Source: Candidatus Termititenax aidoneus (GTDB lineage Bacteria > Margulisbacteria > Termititenacia > Termititenacales > Termititenacaceae). From it: DNA of 64,000 nt. Numbering within the stretch: position 1 is the first letter of the stretch; each line of letters opens with the position of its first letter. Both the position numbers and the translations under genes were made by a program. Positions 56,081 through 64,000 of the stretch are shown piece after piece. The stretch lies in NCBI GenBank assembly GCA_003864455.1, contig BGZN01000002.1, positions 62,001 through 126,000 on the forward strand, read 5' to 3'. Under the pieces are notes generated by a model. The model did no database searches. It was not told the DNA's origin and saw only the letters and a program-made list of their open reading frames with translations.

Positions 56081-58067
56081 AAGTGATATTCATAACCGCG
56101 CTCAATATTTCCACCGGATAAATAGAATTTCCCTCAAAGCTGTATCGTAAGTCTTTGGCCGGATTGGTTACTCCCCAGTATTCATATATATTTTTAGGCG
56201 GACTGCTGATGTCGTCCGGCGCGGCGGATTCTCTTTTCAGGTCGCAAAAATACAGCCTGCGGGTGTTATTGCAGGTAATCACGGCACGGGCAATGCGTTT
56301 AAAGACATTCTCGGAATATTGCTCTATGGAAATCTTGGTGCTTTGCATTTCAAAATCAAACGGATAGCCATAATAAAGTGTTGCCGGCGCGAAGCCGTCC
56401 GGCGGCAGCGTCATGGTGACAGTGTGGCCGTCCACCAGGTAATCTGCCGGAGCTTCCGGCGTGCCGCGCTTCAGCTCCTTTTGGTCCGTGTATAGTGTAA
56501 GGCGGTCCATATCGTAATGATCTGACATGGTAAAGGTCTGGTCTGGCGTGGTTAGGTTTATGGCTTCGGTCAGATCGCTGCGCATACCTTTTGTTTCTTT
56601 TTCTAGAAAGAACCGGCCGCTGTCTTCCACGATAAAGTAAGTTTCAGATGCTACGGATAGCGCGTCTTTATATTTACCGCGTGTTTCAAATATTGAAAAC
56701 GCCGATGTGTTGCGTGTCGGCAGGAAATCCGCGCAGATCATTTTTCCGCCTGCCTGCACGATATAAATAATATTTCCGCTGTCCGCACCAGGGTTAATAT
56801 CCGCGGCCATGGCGACAGGATTTTTAAAGTCTCCAAACACGGCGGACATGGATTCCGTGGAAAAAGCGGACTGCTCATTTGTATACAAAAAATTCATAAG
56901 TGCTACGCCATTGCGCTCTATAAAAATTGTCGCGCCGTTTATATTCACCGGCATAATGTTTTTATAGATGCCGTTCGGAGTTTGTTTTTGTATATAAATG
57001 TTTTGCGCGGATACCGCGCCCTCAGGGATCACCCATTCGCCGCCGTCGGTAAATATTTGAATCCCTCTATTCACAAACAGATCGCTTATAGAATCCACAG
57101 TGTTTGAGGCTATAGTTATATCTATAGCGTCGTTTTCATAATTGGCGGTATTCTCGAAATTATCGTACTGTCCAACGCGCGAAGCCCAGATACTGGCAGG
57201 TCGGCTTTTAGAGCCGCCAAACCACAGCCGCTGGTTAAAGAACGCGCAGGACACTGGCCAGCCTCGCGCAGCGGACCAGGACGGCTCATAATTGCGCTCC
57301 AGTGTGCCGGAATATTGTTTGCTTGCTTCGTAAAATGGGATAATAGTTTCTGCGCTTGCTGTAATAATAGTTTCTGCGCTTGCTGTATTAGAGCCTGTTG
57401 TTATGCTGGTAATTCTAGCGCGGCCAGCGCCCTGATCGACCGGCGAATCTATATATCCGCCAATATCTGTTTCTTGAAATTGGAATCCGGCCGGTTCATT
57501 AACTGTTATTGAAATATGTCCTTCTGCTTTATCGCCAAGAGTGAATTTAAAACTAGCTACGGTCTCATTTGGTATTACAACTTTATCGAAAGAATAACGC
57601 GGAATTTCTTTTATTACGAAATCATTGTATTCGAAAGTTATCTGGCCGGAAGTTTCTTTGCGGACAATCATTTTCGGCGGCACGTCAGGATGCGTGAAGA
57701 CGATCATGTTTTCCTCTTGAGCGTATTTTAGGACTGCTATTTGGCTGGAGGTGTAATCGATGTTCAAACTGCTGATCAACTGGTCATTAAAGAATATTCT
57801 CAGCAGCTCATTCGTGAATAAAAACAAATAAACCTGCGTGTTGCTAAAAATAAAAGGGACAAGCCGGTAAGCATCTCCGGTTATTTCTGTGGTAACTTCC
57901 GCGAGCTTTTTCATGCCGTTGCGCGTGTATACGCTGCCAAAAGGCGAGCACATTAAATTTTTTAGCAAAGAACAACCGGTTGCCAAAATGTCCGAATCCT
58001 GCCGCTCCAGCAGCTTCTCGTTCACCATACCGCTGCTAAAATTCATTATTTTTTGCAGTGTTTTCAT
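56067..58067 (-). CDS. Tail tubular protein B (gp12)-like
   Basis: NFSSGMVNEKLLERQD; RGWPVSCAFFNQRLWFGGSKSRPASIWASRVGQYDNF. Confidence 0.8.
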   Translation of the reverse strand: MKTLQKIMNFSSGMVNEKLLERQDSDILATGCSLLKNLMCSPFGSVYTRNGMKKLAEVTTEITGDAYRLVPFIFSNTQVYLFLFTNELLRIFFNDQLISSLNIDYTSSQIAVLKYAQEENMIVFTHPDVPPKMIVRKETSGQITFEYNDFVIKEIPRYSFDKVVIPNETVASFKFTLGDKAEGHISITVNEPAGFQFQETDIGGYIDSPVDQGAGRARITSITTGSNTASAETIITASAETIIPFYEASKQYSGTLERNYEPSWSAARGWPVSCAFFNQRLWFGGSKSRPASIWASRVGQYDNFENTANYENDAIDITIASNTVDSISDLFVNRGIQIFTDGGEWVIPEGAVSAQNIYIQKQTPNGIYKNIMPVNINGATIFIERNGVALMNFLYTNEQSAFSTESMSAVFGDFKNPVAMAADINPGADSGNIIYIVQAGGKMICADFLPTRNTSAFSIFETRGKYKDALSVASETYFIVEDSGRFFLEKETKGMRSDLTEAINLTTPDQTFTMSDHYDMDRLTLYTDQKELKRGTPEAPADYLVDGHTVTMTLPPDGFAPATLYYGYPFDFEMQSTKISIEQYSENVFKRIARAVITCNNTRRLYFCDLKRESAAPDDISSPPKNIYEYWGVTNPAKDLRYSFEGNSIYPVEILSAVMNITYGGA

Positions 58068-58771
58068 CTGCGTATCCCTATAAATGGTCCGGCATCCAGT
58101 CTCCGCACCGGATTTTGTCTGGCGTCTATGTTTTTAGCGGCGGCGTATTCGCCGGGGTTTCGCGCATTGCCGATCTCCATTTCCAGCTGGGCTTTTAATT
58201 CCGGATCGCCGGTCAGCAGCATGCACATATCGGATGCGAGTCGCAGCCGAAAATATTTGACGAAATATTCAGGAAACAAAGTCTCCTCTATTTTGGCCAT
58301 ATACCATACATAAAGTTCATCAGCGTCGGTGTCCACATACATGCCGATCGTTTCAAAATCCGTTATCGGACACCTGTATTCCGGGTCTGAGTAAAGTTCG
58401 CGCAGCGCAAGAAAATTAAAAATGCCTTGCTGATAAGTTGGGCTTTCCGGGTCGCTGTCATAGCGCAAGATGTATCTGTATTTAAATTTGCCGGCCGTTT
58501 TATTTTGCCGGAATACACAGCGGTCGCGCCTCATTATGAAATTCCAAACATACCGGCCGGAAAATTCAGATTGCAAGCTGTTATCGTAAAAATCGTTTAC
58601 TTTGCGGATAATATCCCTGTACTGATAATCAGGATCATCATTAAAAAAATCCACTTCTTCGCTGAAGCCCAGCGCCATGAGCGCAAGATTTTTGATTTTG
58701 TTACTTTGGTACATTGCCAGGCCCTCCCCGTATTGACTTAATCCGTATATTGCTTCGCCGTAAAAGCTCAT
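58064..58771 (-). CDS. Tail tubular protein A (gp11)-like
   Basis: NKIKNLALMALG...VRDFYD-like start; position upstream of gp12-like. Confidence 0.65.
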   Translation of the reverse strand: MSFYGEAIYGLSQYGEGLAMYQSNKIKNLALMALGFSEEVDFFNDDPDYQYRDIIRKVNDFYDNSLQSEFSGRYVWNFIMRRDRCVFRQNKTAGKFKYRYILRYDSDPESPTYQQGIFNFLALRELYSDPEYRCPITDFETIGMYVDTDADELYVWYMAKIEETLFPEYFVKYFRLRLASDMCMLLTGDPELKAQLEMEIGNARNPGEYAAAKNIDARQNPVRRLDAGPFIGIRR

Positions 58772-58781
58772 TATTTTTTCC

Positions 58782-59075
58782 TTATAACGCTGTGATTAGC
58801 CAGAACACGCCTGTTATTAACGCGCCCTGCGCGTGTTCGGTCGTGATGCCCAGATCGGTAAACGGTATGCGGCAGATATACCGCGCTTTTTCCTTGGCTT
58901 CGGCGGCCGCTATCTTTACATTTTGTGATGCGATTATCTGATCGACCGTGTACAGCTCGTCCGTCTTTTGCAGGTAGAGCTGTTTATAATCAACTTCTGC
59001 CGCGGCCGTACTTATCAGACAGGCGATCGCCAATAACACGAGCTTCGTCAATATTGCCGATTTTTTTATATCCAT
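58782..59075 (-). CDS. Small phage protein with N-terminal TM/signal, lysis cassette
   Basis: LVLLAIACLISTAAAEVDYKQLYLQKTDELYTVDQII. Confidence 0.5.
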   Translation of the reverse strand: MDIKKSAILTKLVLLAIACLISTAAAEVDYKQLYLQKTDELYTVDQIIASQNVKIAAAEAKEKARYICRIPFTDLGITTEHAQGALITGVFWLITAL

Positions 59076-59190
59076 TTCTTTTTTCTCCTTTCTCTAGTTT
59101 TAGAATTACCGCCAGCGCCGTGGCGAAAAACAAACACACTGCGAAAAATCCTTTGAAAATATTTCGTAAAATATTCTTAATGATGGTCAT
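58990..59190 (-). CDS. Small phage TM protein overlapping 58782-59075 in another frame
   Basis: GFFAVCLFFATALAVILKLEK. Confidence 0.4.
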   Translation of the reverse strand: MTIIKNILRNIFKGFFAVCLFFATALAVILKLEKGEKRNGYKKIGNIDEARVIGDRLSDKYGRGRS

Positions 59191-59459
59191 TGTCCTTTTT
59201 CCTCCTCTTTTTCATTCACGTGTTTCAGCCCTAATGCCAGGCCGATAAAAGACAGATAGGCGCTCAGCGATAGGGAACTGCGGTCGCTGGCAAAAAACGC
59301 AACAGTAGCCAGCATCAACGCGATAAAGAATGCGCCGCCAAACACAGTCCAGAGCAGGGCTTTAAGCCAGCCGTCCCTGTCGGCGTATTCAGCAAAGGTT
59401 AAGTGTTCTGTCTTGCTGTCCAGCCCGCCGGATAGTTTGTCTGTTTTTTCGTCAGTCAT
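59187..59459 (-). CDS. Holin-like protein, two TM segments
   Basis: ALLWTVFGGAFFIALMLATVAFFA ... SLSAYLSFIGLALGL. Confidence 0.5.
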   Translation of the reverse strand: MTDEKTDKLSGGLDSKTEHLTFAEYADRDGWLKALLWTVFGGAFFIALMLATVAFFASDRSSLSLSAYLSFIGLALGLKHVNEKEEEKGQ

Positions 59460-59870
59460 TTAGTACACCTCCACGTCTATGCCACCGTTTACGGTGCCGG
59501 CCAGCAGCAGCATGTAGCAGCGTATGGCCTCGGCTGCTGTTTGTAGTTTCAGTCCCACACAGCCCAGCGTTCCTGGCACGCCGCCATCGGGGTGTATGCC
59601 AAGTTCCGTCCTGTCTGTCTCGAATTTCGGGACCAGCGGCAAAAAGAAACCAAAGCTGAACACCTGATAGCTGGCTGCATTGGATAGCGCGGCTATTTGT
59701 TCCGGCGTCCACAGTTTGCCGGTGGAATATTTTCCAGTTGGCAGAGAGCCCTTGCCCCAGCCGCCGGATACCGCTTGATAGGTAATGATTGGTGTGTTGT
59801 AGGCGTTGAGAGTAAGGATGCCGCTCGTACTCTTATCATCTCTATTTTGTATCTGGTACGTGATTTTCAT
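59460..59870 (-). CDS. L,D-transpeptidase-fold (YkuD/DUF2778-like) protein in lysis cassette
   Basis: GKGSLPTGKYSTG ... LGIHPDGGVPGTLGCVGL (H-G-x-GC motif). Confidence 0.7.
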   Translation of the reverse strand: MKITYQIQNRDDKSTSGILTLNAYNTPIITYQAVSGGWGKGSLPTGKYSTGKLWTPEQIAALSNAASYQVFSFGFFLPLVPKFETDRTELGIHPDGGVPGTLGCVGLKLQTAAEAIRCYMLLLAGTVNGGIDVEVY

Positions 59871-59874
59871 TTTT

Positions 59875-60165
59875 TTATTCCGCCCCGAAACTTTGTTTCC
59901 ATTTGCCGAACAAAGAATCTATGTAAGTATTCCCGTCCATTTTCTTGTATTTGTCATAAAGCCTGCAGATCAGGGCGCTGTTCTCCGGCGTGTGCTGTAT
60001 CAGATTCATTATTTCCAAACGCTTCAGCCCGACATGCAGCTCATGTATGCCGAGCCATTTTTTTAGCTTGCCCGAAAATACGCCCAGCGCACCCAGCGCA
60101 ATACCAAGCGCGGTGAATATCTCACTGGTCTGAGTGAATATTTTTATTAAGTTATCGATGGTCAT
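59875..60165 (-). CDS. Small phage membrane protein
   Basis: FTALGIALGALGVFSGKLKKWLGIHEL. Confidence 0.45.
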   Translation of the reverse strand: MTIDNLIKIFTQTSEIFTALGIALGALGVFSGKLKKWLGIHELHVGLKRLEIMNLIQHTPENSALICRLYDKYKKMDGNTYIDSLFGKWKQSFGAE

Positions 60166-60300
60166 TTCTTGTTATATCGGACTACTTTTGCAAAAATTCA
60201 AGTGGTATTTTTGGCCATTTGAACTTTTAAAAAGCGGTGTTCTAAAAAACTACCGTCACCGCTTCTTGACAGATTTATTTAATGTGTGTACAATCGTATT

Positions 60301-60585
60301 GTGAGCGATGCGATAAAATTTGAGTGGGACGAAAATAAACGCGCGGAAAATGTCCGTAAGCATGGGCTTGATTTTCCGCTTGCCGAATATGTGTTGTCTG
60401 ATCCGAAAGTCGCCACGCATATTGATAATCGGAAAGAGTACAAAGAGATTAGACATCTTGCTTATGGGCTTTGCTTTGGCGATGTGCTTTGTCTCTGCTA
60501 CACGATGCGGCAGGATGTGTATAGAATTATCTCGCTGCGCTACACACACGACAAAGAAAGGAGTAAATACTATGACAATAACTAG
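60301..60585 (+). CDS. brnT: BrnT-family ribonuclease toxin
   Basis: IKFEWDENKRAENVRKHGLDFPLAEYVLSDP ... YRIISLRYTHDKERSKYY; GTG 60301 just after TTGACA-N17-TACAAT. Confidence 0.88.
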   Translation: MSDAIKFEWDENKRAENVRKHGLDFPLAEYVLSDPKVATHIDNRKEYKEIRHLAYGLCFGDVLCLCYTMRQDVYRIISLRYTHDKERSKYYDNN

Positions 60586-60883
60586 AATAACTGCAAGGGA
60601 AGCTAGAAACGCGTATACCTCAGCGCAGATAAAAGCCATGCTCAAAAAGGCTAAGTCTTTGCCGATAGACGAGAGTGAAATACCGACCGCTGAGGATTTA
60701 GAAAGCGGCCGTATTCGTCTCTTGCGGCGCGGACGGCCAAAAAAAGAATATCCTAAAAAACGTGTGGACATGCGTTTTGACCAGGATGTTTTAGTGGGAC
60801 TTAAATCGTATTTTGGGCGCGGCTGGTCAACAAAAGTAAACGACACGATGCGCCGTACTCTAGCCAGAGCTGGTGTGCTGTGA
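60572..60883 (+). CDS. brnA: BrnA-family antitoxin
   Basis: KKRVDMRFDQDVLVGLKSYFGRGWSTKVNDTMRRTL; overlaps brnT. Confidence 0.88.
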   Translation: MTITRITAREARNAYTSAQIKAMLKKAKSLPIDESEIPTAEDLESGRIRLLRRGRPKKEYPKKRVDMRFDQDVLVGLKSYFGRGWSTKVNDTMRRTLARAGVL

Positions 60884-60972
60884 CAACTGACAATACCTGC
60901 GCTCTTGTTACATTTTCCATTTGGTCGTAGCTTGCTATGTCATAGGTAGCCATTTCTTGTTCTCCTAAACTA

Positions 60973-61554
60973 TCACAACGTCACTTTATAAAACAAATTC
61001 ACCCAGCCAGCGCCGCCATCAAGTCCAGCGTGATTGGCGTTATCTACACCACAAGAACCGCCCGCGCCTGGACCTTGAGGAGCTTTACAATTAAAACCGT
61101 TAACCCAATTTACCACCGCAGTGTTGTTGAAGCCTAAACCTATTGGGGTTGGCTCGGTGTAATCCCAAACATTTCCTTGTCCGTTTCCGGCAGAGCCGTA
61201 ACTTCCGCCTGACGCATATGCTCTGGGGGTATAGCCGCTCTGACCAACATATCCCCATCTACCGCCGCCATTGTATTGGCCAATACCGCCTGCTTGTGGT
61301 TGGTCACCTTGCTGATCCCACCAGCCGCTCCAGCCGCCATTACCACCATTAGCCGTTATTGAGACTGTGTCTATGTTTATAGAAGTCGCACCGCCATTTT
61401 GTCCGTATGCCGACGATGACTGCGTATTAGAACCATTCCCGCCATTTCCAACAATTATGGATAAATTTGTTTTTGGAGAAAACCACTGATCATTAAGTAT
61501 TGTGTGATAGCCAGACCCGCCGCCGCCGTCCGCACGGCGCATCATCATCAACAT
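60973..61554 (-). CDS. Glycine-rich phage adhesin/tail-tip protein 2
   Basis: MLMMMRRADGGGGSGYHT ... GGNGGWSGWWDQQGDQ, polyGly segments. Confidence 0.65.
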   Translation of the reverse strand: MLMMMRRADGGGGSGYHTILNDQWFSPKTNLSIIVGNGGNGSNTQSSSAYGQNGGATSINIDTVSITANGGNGGWSGWWDQQGDQPQAGGIGQYNGGGRWGYVGQSGYTPRAYASGGSYGSAGNGQGNVWDYTEPTPIGLGFNNTAVVNWVNGFNCKAPQGPGAGGSCGVDNANHAGLDGGAGWVNLFYKVTL

Positions 61555-62483
61555 GATGCGCCTCGCTTTGGAGCAAATAATTTGGAGAGTAGTGTTAAGC
61601 ATTTATATACTACCCCCCCCCCCCCATCAAGCACTACTGAACAGACGATGTGGCAATAACCAGCGCTGCCTTTGCCACCTTTACCGGAGTACACATTTCC
61701 ACCGCCACTATTTTGCGCCGGTCCACCACCACCACCGCCGCCAGCGCCAGGCCCTTGTCCGCCAAGACCGCCAAAACTGCCGCCTACCCAGCCTTTTCCG
61801 TGGTTGCCGTCCAATCCATTTTCTCCATTGTTGAAATCAAGCCCATAACCACCACTGCGTTCGGGTGCAGTAGAACTTGGTTCTCCAGCGCCGATCTGCC
61901 CATCAGAACTATATCCAGCTCCGCCGCCGCCATTACCGCCCCTCGAATTGTTATATCCTTTTTGACATGCACCGCCATTGTATCTTCCTGCTCCACCGTT
62001 ACCACTTGAATTGTATACATATAATGCGCCATTGCCCCCGTTAGCGGTCAATAACGCAGCGCTACTTATGTAAAAAATCGAAGCTTCGCCATTGCTTCCA
62101 TCCGCACTTCCGCTACTACCCGTTGGAGTTCCTGCTCCGCCTATTCCGCCATCGCCGATAAAAATGGATAATTCAGAAACTTTGGTATATTGCTGATTGG
62201 CTAATGTTGAGAGATAACCACTTCCGCCACCAGGACCGCCATTCATGGAGTTGTTTCCATTAATATAGCCACTTCCAGACGCGCCGCCACCGCCACCACC
62301 GACGAGCTGCAGGGTTTCTATTTTCAAATTTACTTTTGTTGTTACAACCGGTATATCAGGGCTCTGACCTTCAAGGATAAATAACCCGTTCTTGCGCAAA
62401 GTATACTCACCTGGAGCTGTAAGTTCTTGGTCAATGTTAAATTTCTTGCCGCCAGCATCCGCTCTACGCATCATCATTAGCAT
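61548..62483 (-). CDS. Glycine-rich phage adhesin/tail-tip protein 1, with G13 tract near 3' end
   Basis: MLMMMRRADAGGKKFNIDQE ... VGGGGGGASGSGYINGNN ... GAGGGGGGGPAQNSGGG. Confidence 0.7.
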   Translation of the reverse strand: MLMMMRRADAGGKKFNIDQELTAPGEYTLRKNGLFILEGQSPDIPVVTTKVNLKIETLQLVGGGGGGASGSGYINGNNSMNGGPGGGSGYLSTLANQQYTKVSELSIFIGDGGIGGAGTPTGSSGSADGSNGEASIFYISSAALLTANGGNGALYVYNSSGNGGAGRYNGGACQKGYNNSRGGNGGGGAGYSSDGQIGAGEPSSTAPERSGGYGLDFNNGENGLDGNHGKGWVGGSFGGLGGQGPGAGGGGGGGPAQNSGGGNVYSGKGGKGSAGYCHIVCSVVLDGGGGVVYKCLTLLSKLFAPKRGASC

Positions 62484-62492
62484 ATATATCTC

Positions 62493-64000
62493 CTAAGCTG
62501 CCGCGGCATAGCCGCCGCAATTAGCTTTCACCGCAAAGCCATCGAACTGAAAGGTTAATCTATAAGACATATTTGCCTCGATCTCCGGCGCTTTGCCGCT
62601 GTACCATATCGTACCGGCCGGGACGGATATTGTTGTAACTGTTGAGCCGCATTTGAAATTAACCTCTGCCGCAAAATAGCCAGAGGGGTAGGTTATCGTG
62701 AGTGATGTAAGCGTGCCGCAGTTATAAGTTTTGCCGCTGACTAGCGTTATAGACTTTGTCGTGCTAATCAAATCTGTAACAACATCATCAAGGTATACGG
62801 CATCTATCTTGGAACTGGCGTTCAGCGGCGCGATGCCGCTGGCCGCGCCTATACCTTTTGTACCTGGCTGACCGCCCTCTGATGCTGGAGCGGTGAGCAC
62901 GTTGGTTGTTCCCGTCGCAGTGATTTTATCCTGTTTTGCATCAACAGCGGTCTTAACGCCGCCGCTAGTAATAAGATTTGTGCTGCTAGCAGTGGGAGTA
63001 GTATCGATTGCTTTGCTTCCCACACTGCCTGCCGTGCCGCTGTAAGTTAAAATATTTCCAGCCGTCCCCGCGGCGATCTTGTCCTGCTTGGCCGCTATAG
63101 CCGTAGCCTGTGCTGTGGACACCGGCTTATTGGCATCGCTGGTGTTATCCGCGTTGCCGAGTCCAACCTGTGACTTCGTTACACTATGCGGATTGTTTGT
63201 GTTGCCCGTGTGCGTATTAAAGGCTGACTTAAAGGCATCCCAGCCCACAACTGACAGCGTTCCATCATTTTCAACAAACACATATCCATCTGTGTTTTTG
63301 CCTTTTACAATTCCCATCGAGCCGGTGGTCTGGCCGTCGTCATTCGTAGCCTGTCCCACCTGATCATTGCCCCACTTTATCCATAGACTGCCGTTATAGA
63401 CCCAGGTGAGATTATCCGCGTCTTTAATGCCGTCACCGGCCTGCGGATCGCGCTCATAAGTGTCCTCTATGTATTCGGTCAGTATTTCCTGTGTTACCTC
63501 GGCTGTTCCCTCCGGTATTTCTCCGCGCGGAATGATCGCCCCGAGCAGCGCCGCGACTTTATTCACTAAATCCGCCACTGTTGCAAATGTTTCTTTGGGC
63601 ATAATTCCGTCTCCGGTCGAGCTGGCCAGCGGCGGCGTAAAATCATCCTCAATGTCCGTTGTCGTTGTACCGGACAGGTCGCGCATCCAGGCATGCAATT
63701 GGAGGTGTCCGTAGCTATCCGTGTTCCAGGTGATAGCCTTGAGCATCTGATAGGTTGGATTTGTTCCGCCATTCAGCGCGTAACTTTTTTTGACATAAGC
63801 GCTCTCCACATCCGCCGTATTTGCCTTTAGCGCTTCGGCTGCAGTGGCCCGAGTAACTTCAGATGATAGATTTCCGGCGATGGTATTCTCGGCGCTTGTG
63901 GCGCGAGTAACTTCTGCTGTGGTCTTTTGATCTAGTTCTGTTTCTGCATCTGTGGCTCTTGATGTTTCCTCGGCAATACTGCTTTCCGCGCCGGTTATTC
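62493..64000 (-). CDS. Phage tail fibre protein, N-terminus outside window
   Basis: NPHSVTKSQVGLGNADNTSDANKPVSTAQATAIA; frame stays open to 64000 with EVTRATSAENTI repeats. Confidence 0.8.
   Translation of the reverse strand, partial: ITGAESSIAEETSRATDAETELDQKTTAEVTRATSAENTIAGNLSSEVTRATAAEALKANTADVESAYVKKSYALNGGTNPTYQMLKAITWNTDSYGHLQLHAWMRDLSGTTTTDIEDDFTPPLASSTGDGIMPKETFATVADLVNKVAALLGAIIPRGEIPEGTAEVTQEILTEYIEDTYERDPQAGDGIKDADNLTWVYNGSLWIKWGNDQVGQATNDDGQTTGSMGIVKGKNTDGYVFVENDGTLSVVGWDAFKSAFNTHTGNTNNPHSVTKSQVGLGNADNTSDANKPVSTAQATAIAAKQDKIAAGTAGNILTYSGTAGSVGSKAIDTTPTASSTNLITSGGVKTAVDAKQDKITATGTTNVLTAPASEGGQPGTKGIGAASGIAPLNASSKIDAVYLDDVVTDLISTTKSITLVSGKTYNCGTLTSLTITYPSGYFAAEVNFKCGSTVTTISVPAGTIWYSGKAPEIEANMSYRLTFQFDGFAVKANCGGYAAAA

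Larger units (their letters stand above)
42300..64000. mobile_element. Podovirus-like prophage, partial (right end outside window; left boundary approximate)
   Basis: Early genes, two integrases, internal virion proteins, gp11/gp12-like tail proteins, lysis genes, tail fibre and adhesin genes. Confidence 0.85.

Noticed and set aside
61650-62009. Plus-strand ORFs opposite the glycine-rich adhesins
   Set aside because: Antisense of Gly-codon repeats gives open frames by composition only
62493-63809. Taking 63809 as the tail-fibre start
   Set aside because: The GTG is internal; the frame stays open to 64000 with continuing repeat sequence, so the real start is outside the window

Overview
The window splits into four parts. 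(1) 1-15.5 kb, GC-rich: a tightly overlapping sulfur-assimilation and siroheme operon. It encodes a ThiS-like sulfur carrier with a C-terminal extension, a MetY-like sulfhydrylase, a ThiF-like E1, a JAMM protease, a siroheme sulfite reductase, TusA, a CysG-N-like protein, HemA, a HemC-CobA fusion, HemB and HemL. It matches in gene content the protein-thiocarboxylate homocysteine route (HcyS/HcyD/HcyF/MetY) described in Wolinella, and several of its tetrapyrrole enzymes lack expected domains. A porin and a LolA/FtsX/LolD-like envelope export locus follow. (2) 15.5-22.7 kb, AT-rich island: a decayed IS1595 transposase, an XRE / 46-aa ORF / putative ADP-ribosyltransferase-like operon, and an ATPase-TOPRIM + D12 adenine methylase + membrane protein cluster that is a candidate defence system. 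(3) 22.7-42.3 kb: a DsrE-TusA-cysteine desulfurase sulfur relay, a CsoR-type regulator with clear operators divergent from an ABC/FMN-binding/beta-barrel operon, CysK-MetY divergent from an Rrf2 regulator, and a junkyard of toxin-antitoxin pairs, duplicated gene ends and recombinase remnants leading to tRNA-Ser(UGA). (4) 42.4-64 kb: part of a podovirus-like prophage with early genes, two overlapping tyrosine recombinases, a 2377-aa polyvalent virion protein, gp11/gp12-like tail proteins, an L,D-transpeptidase-like protein in the lysis region, an inserted BrnTA, and glycine-rich adhesins with a G13 tract. The prophage continues past the right edge. All family calls come from reading motifs by eye; no searches were run.
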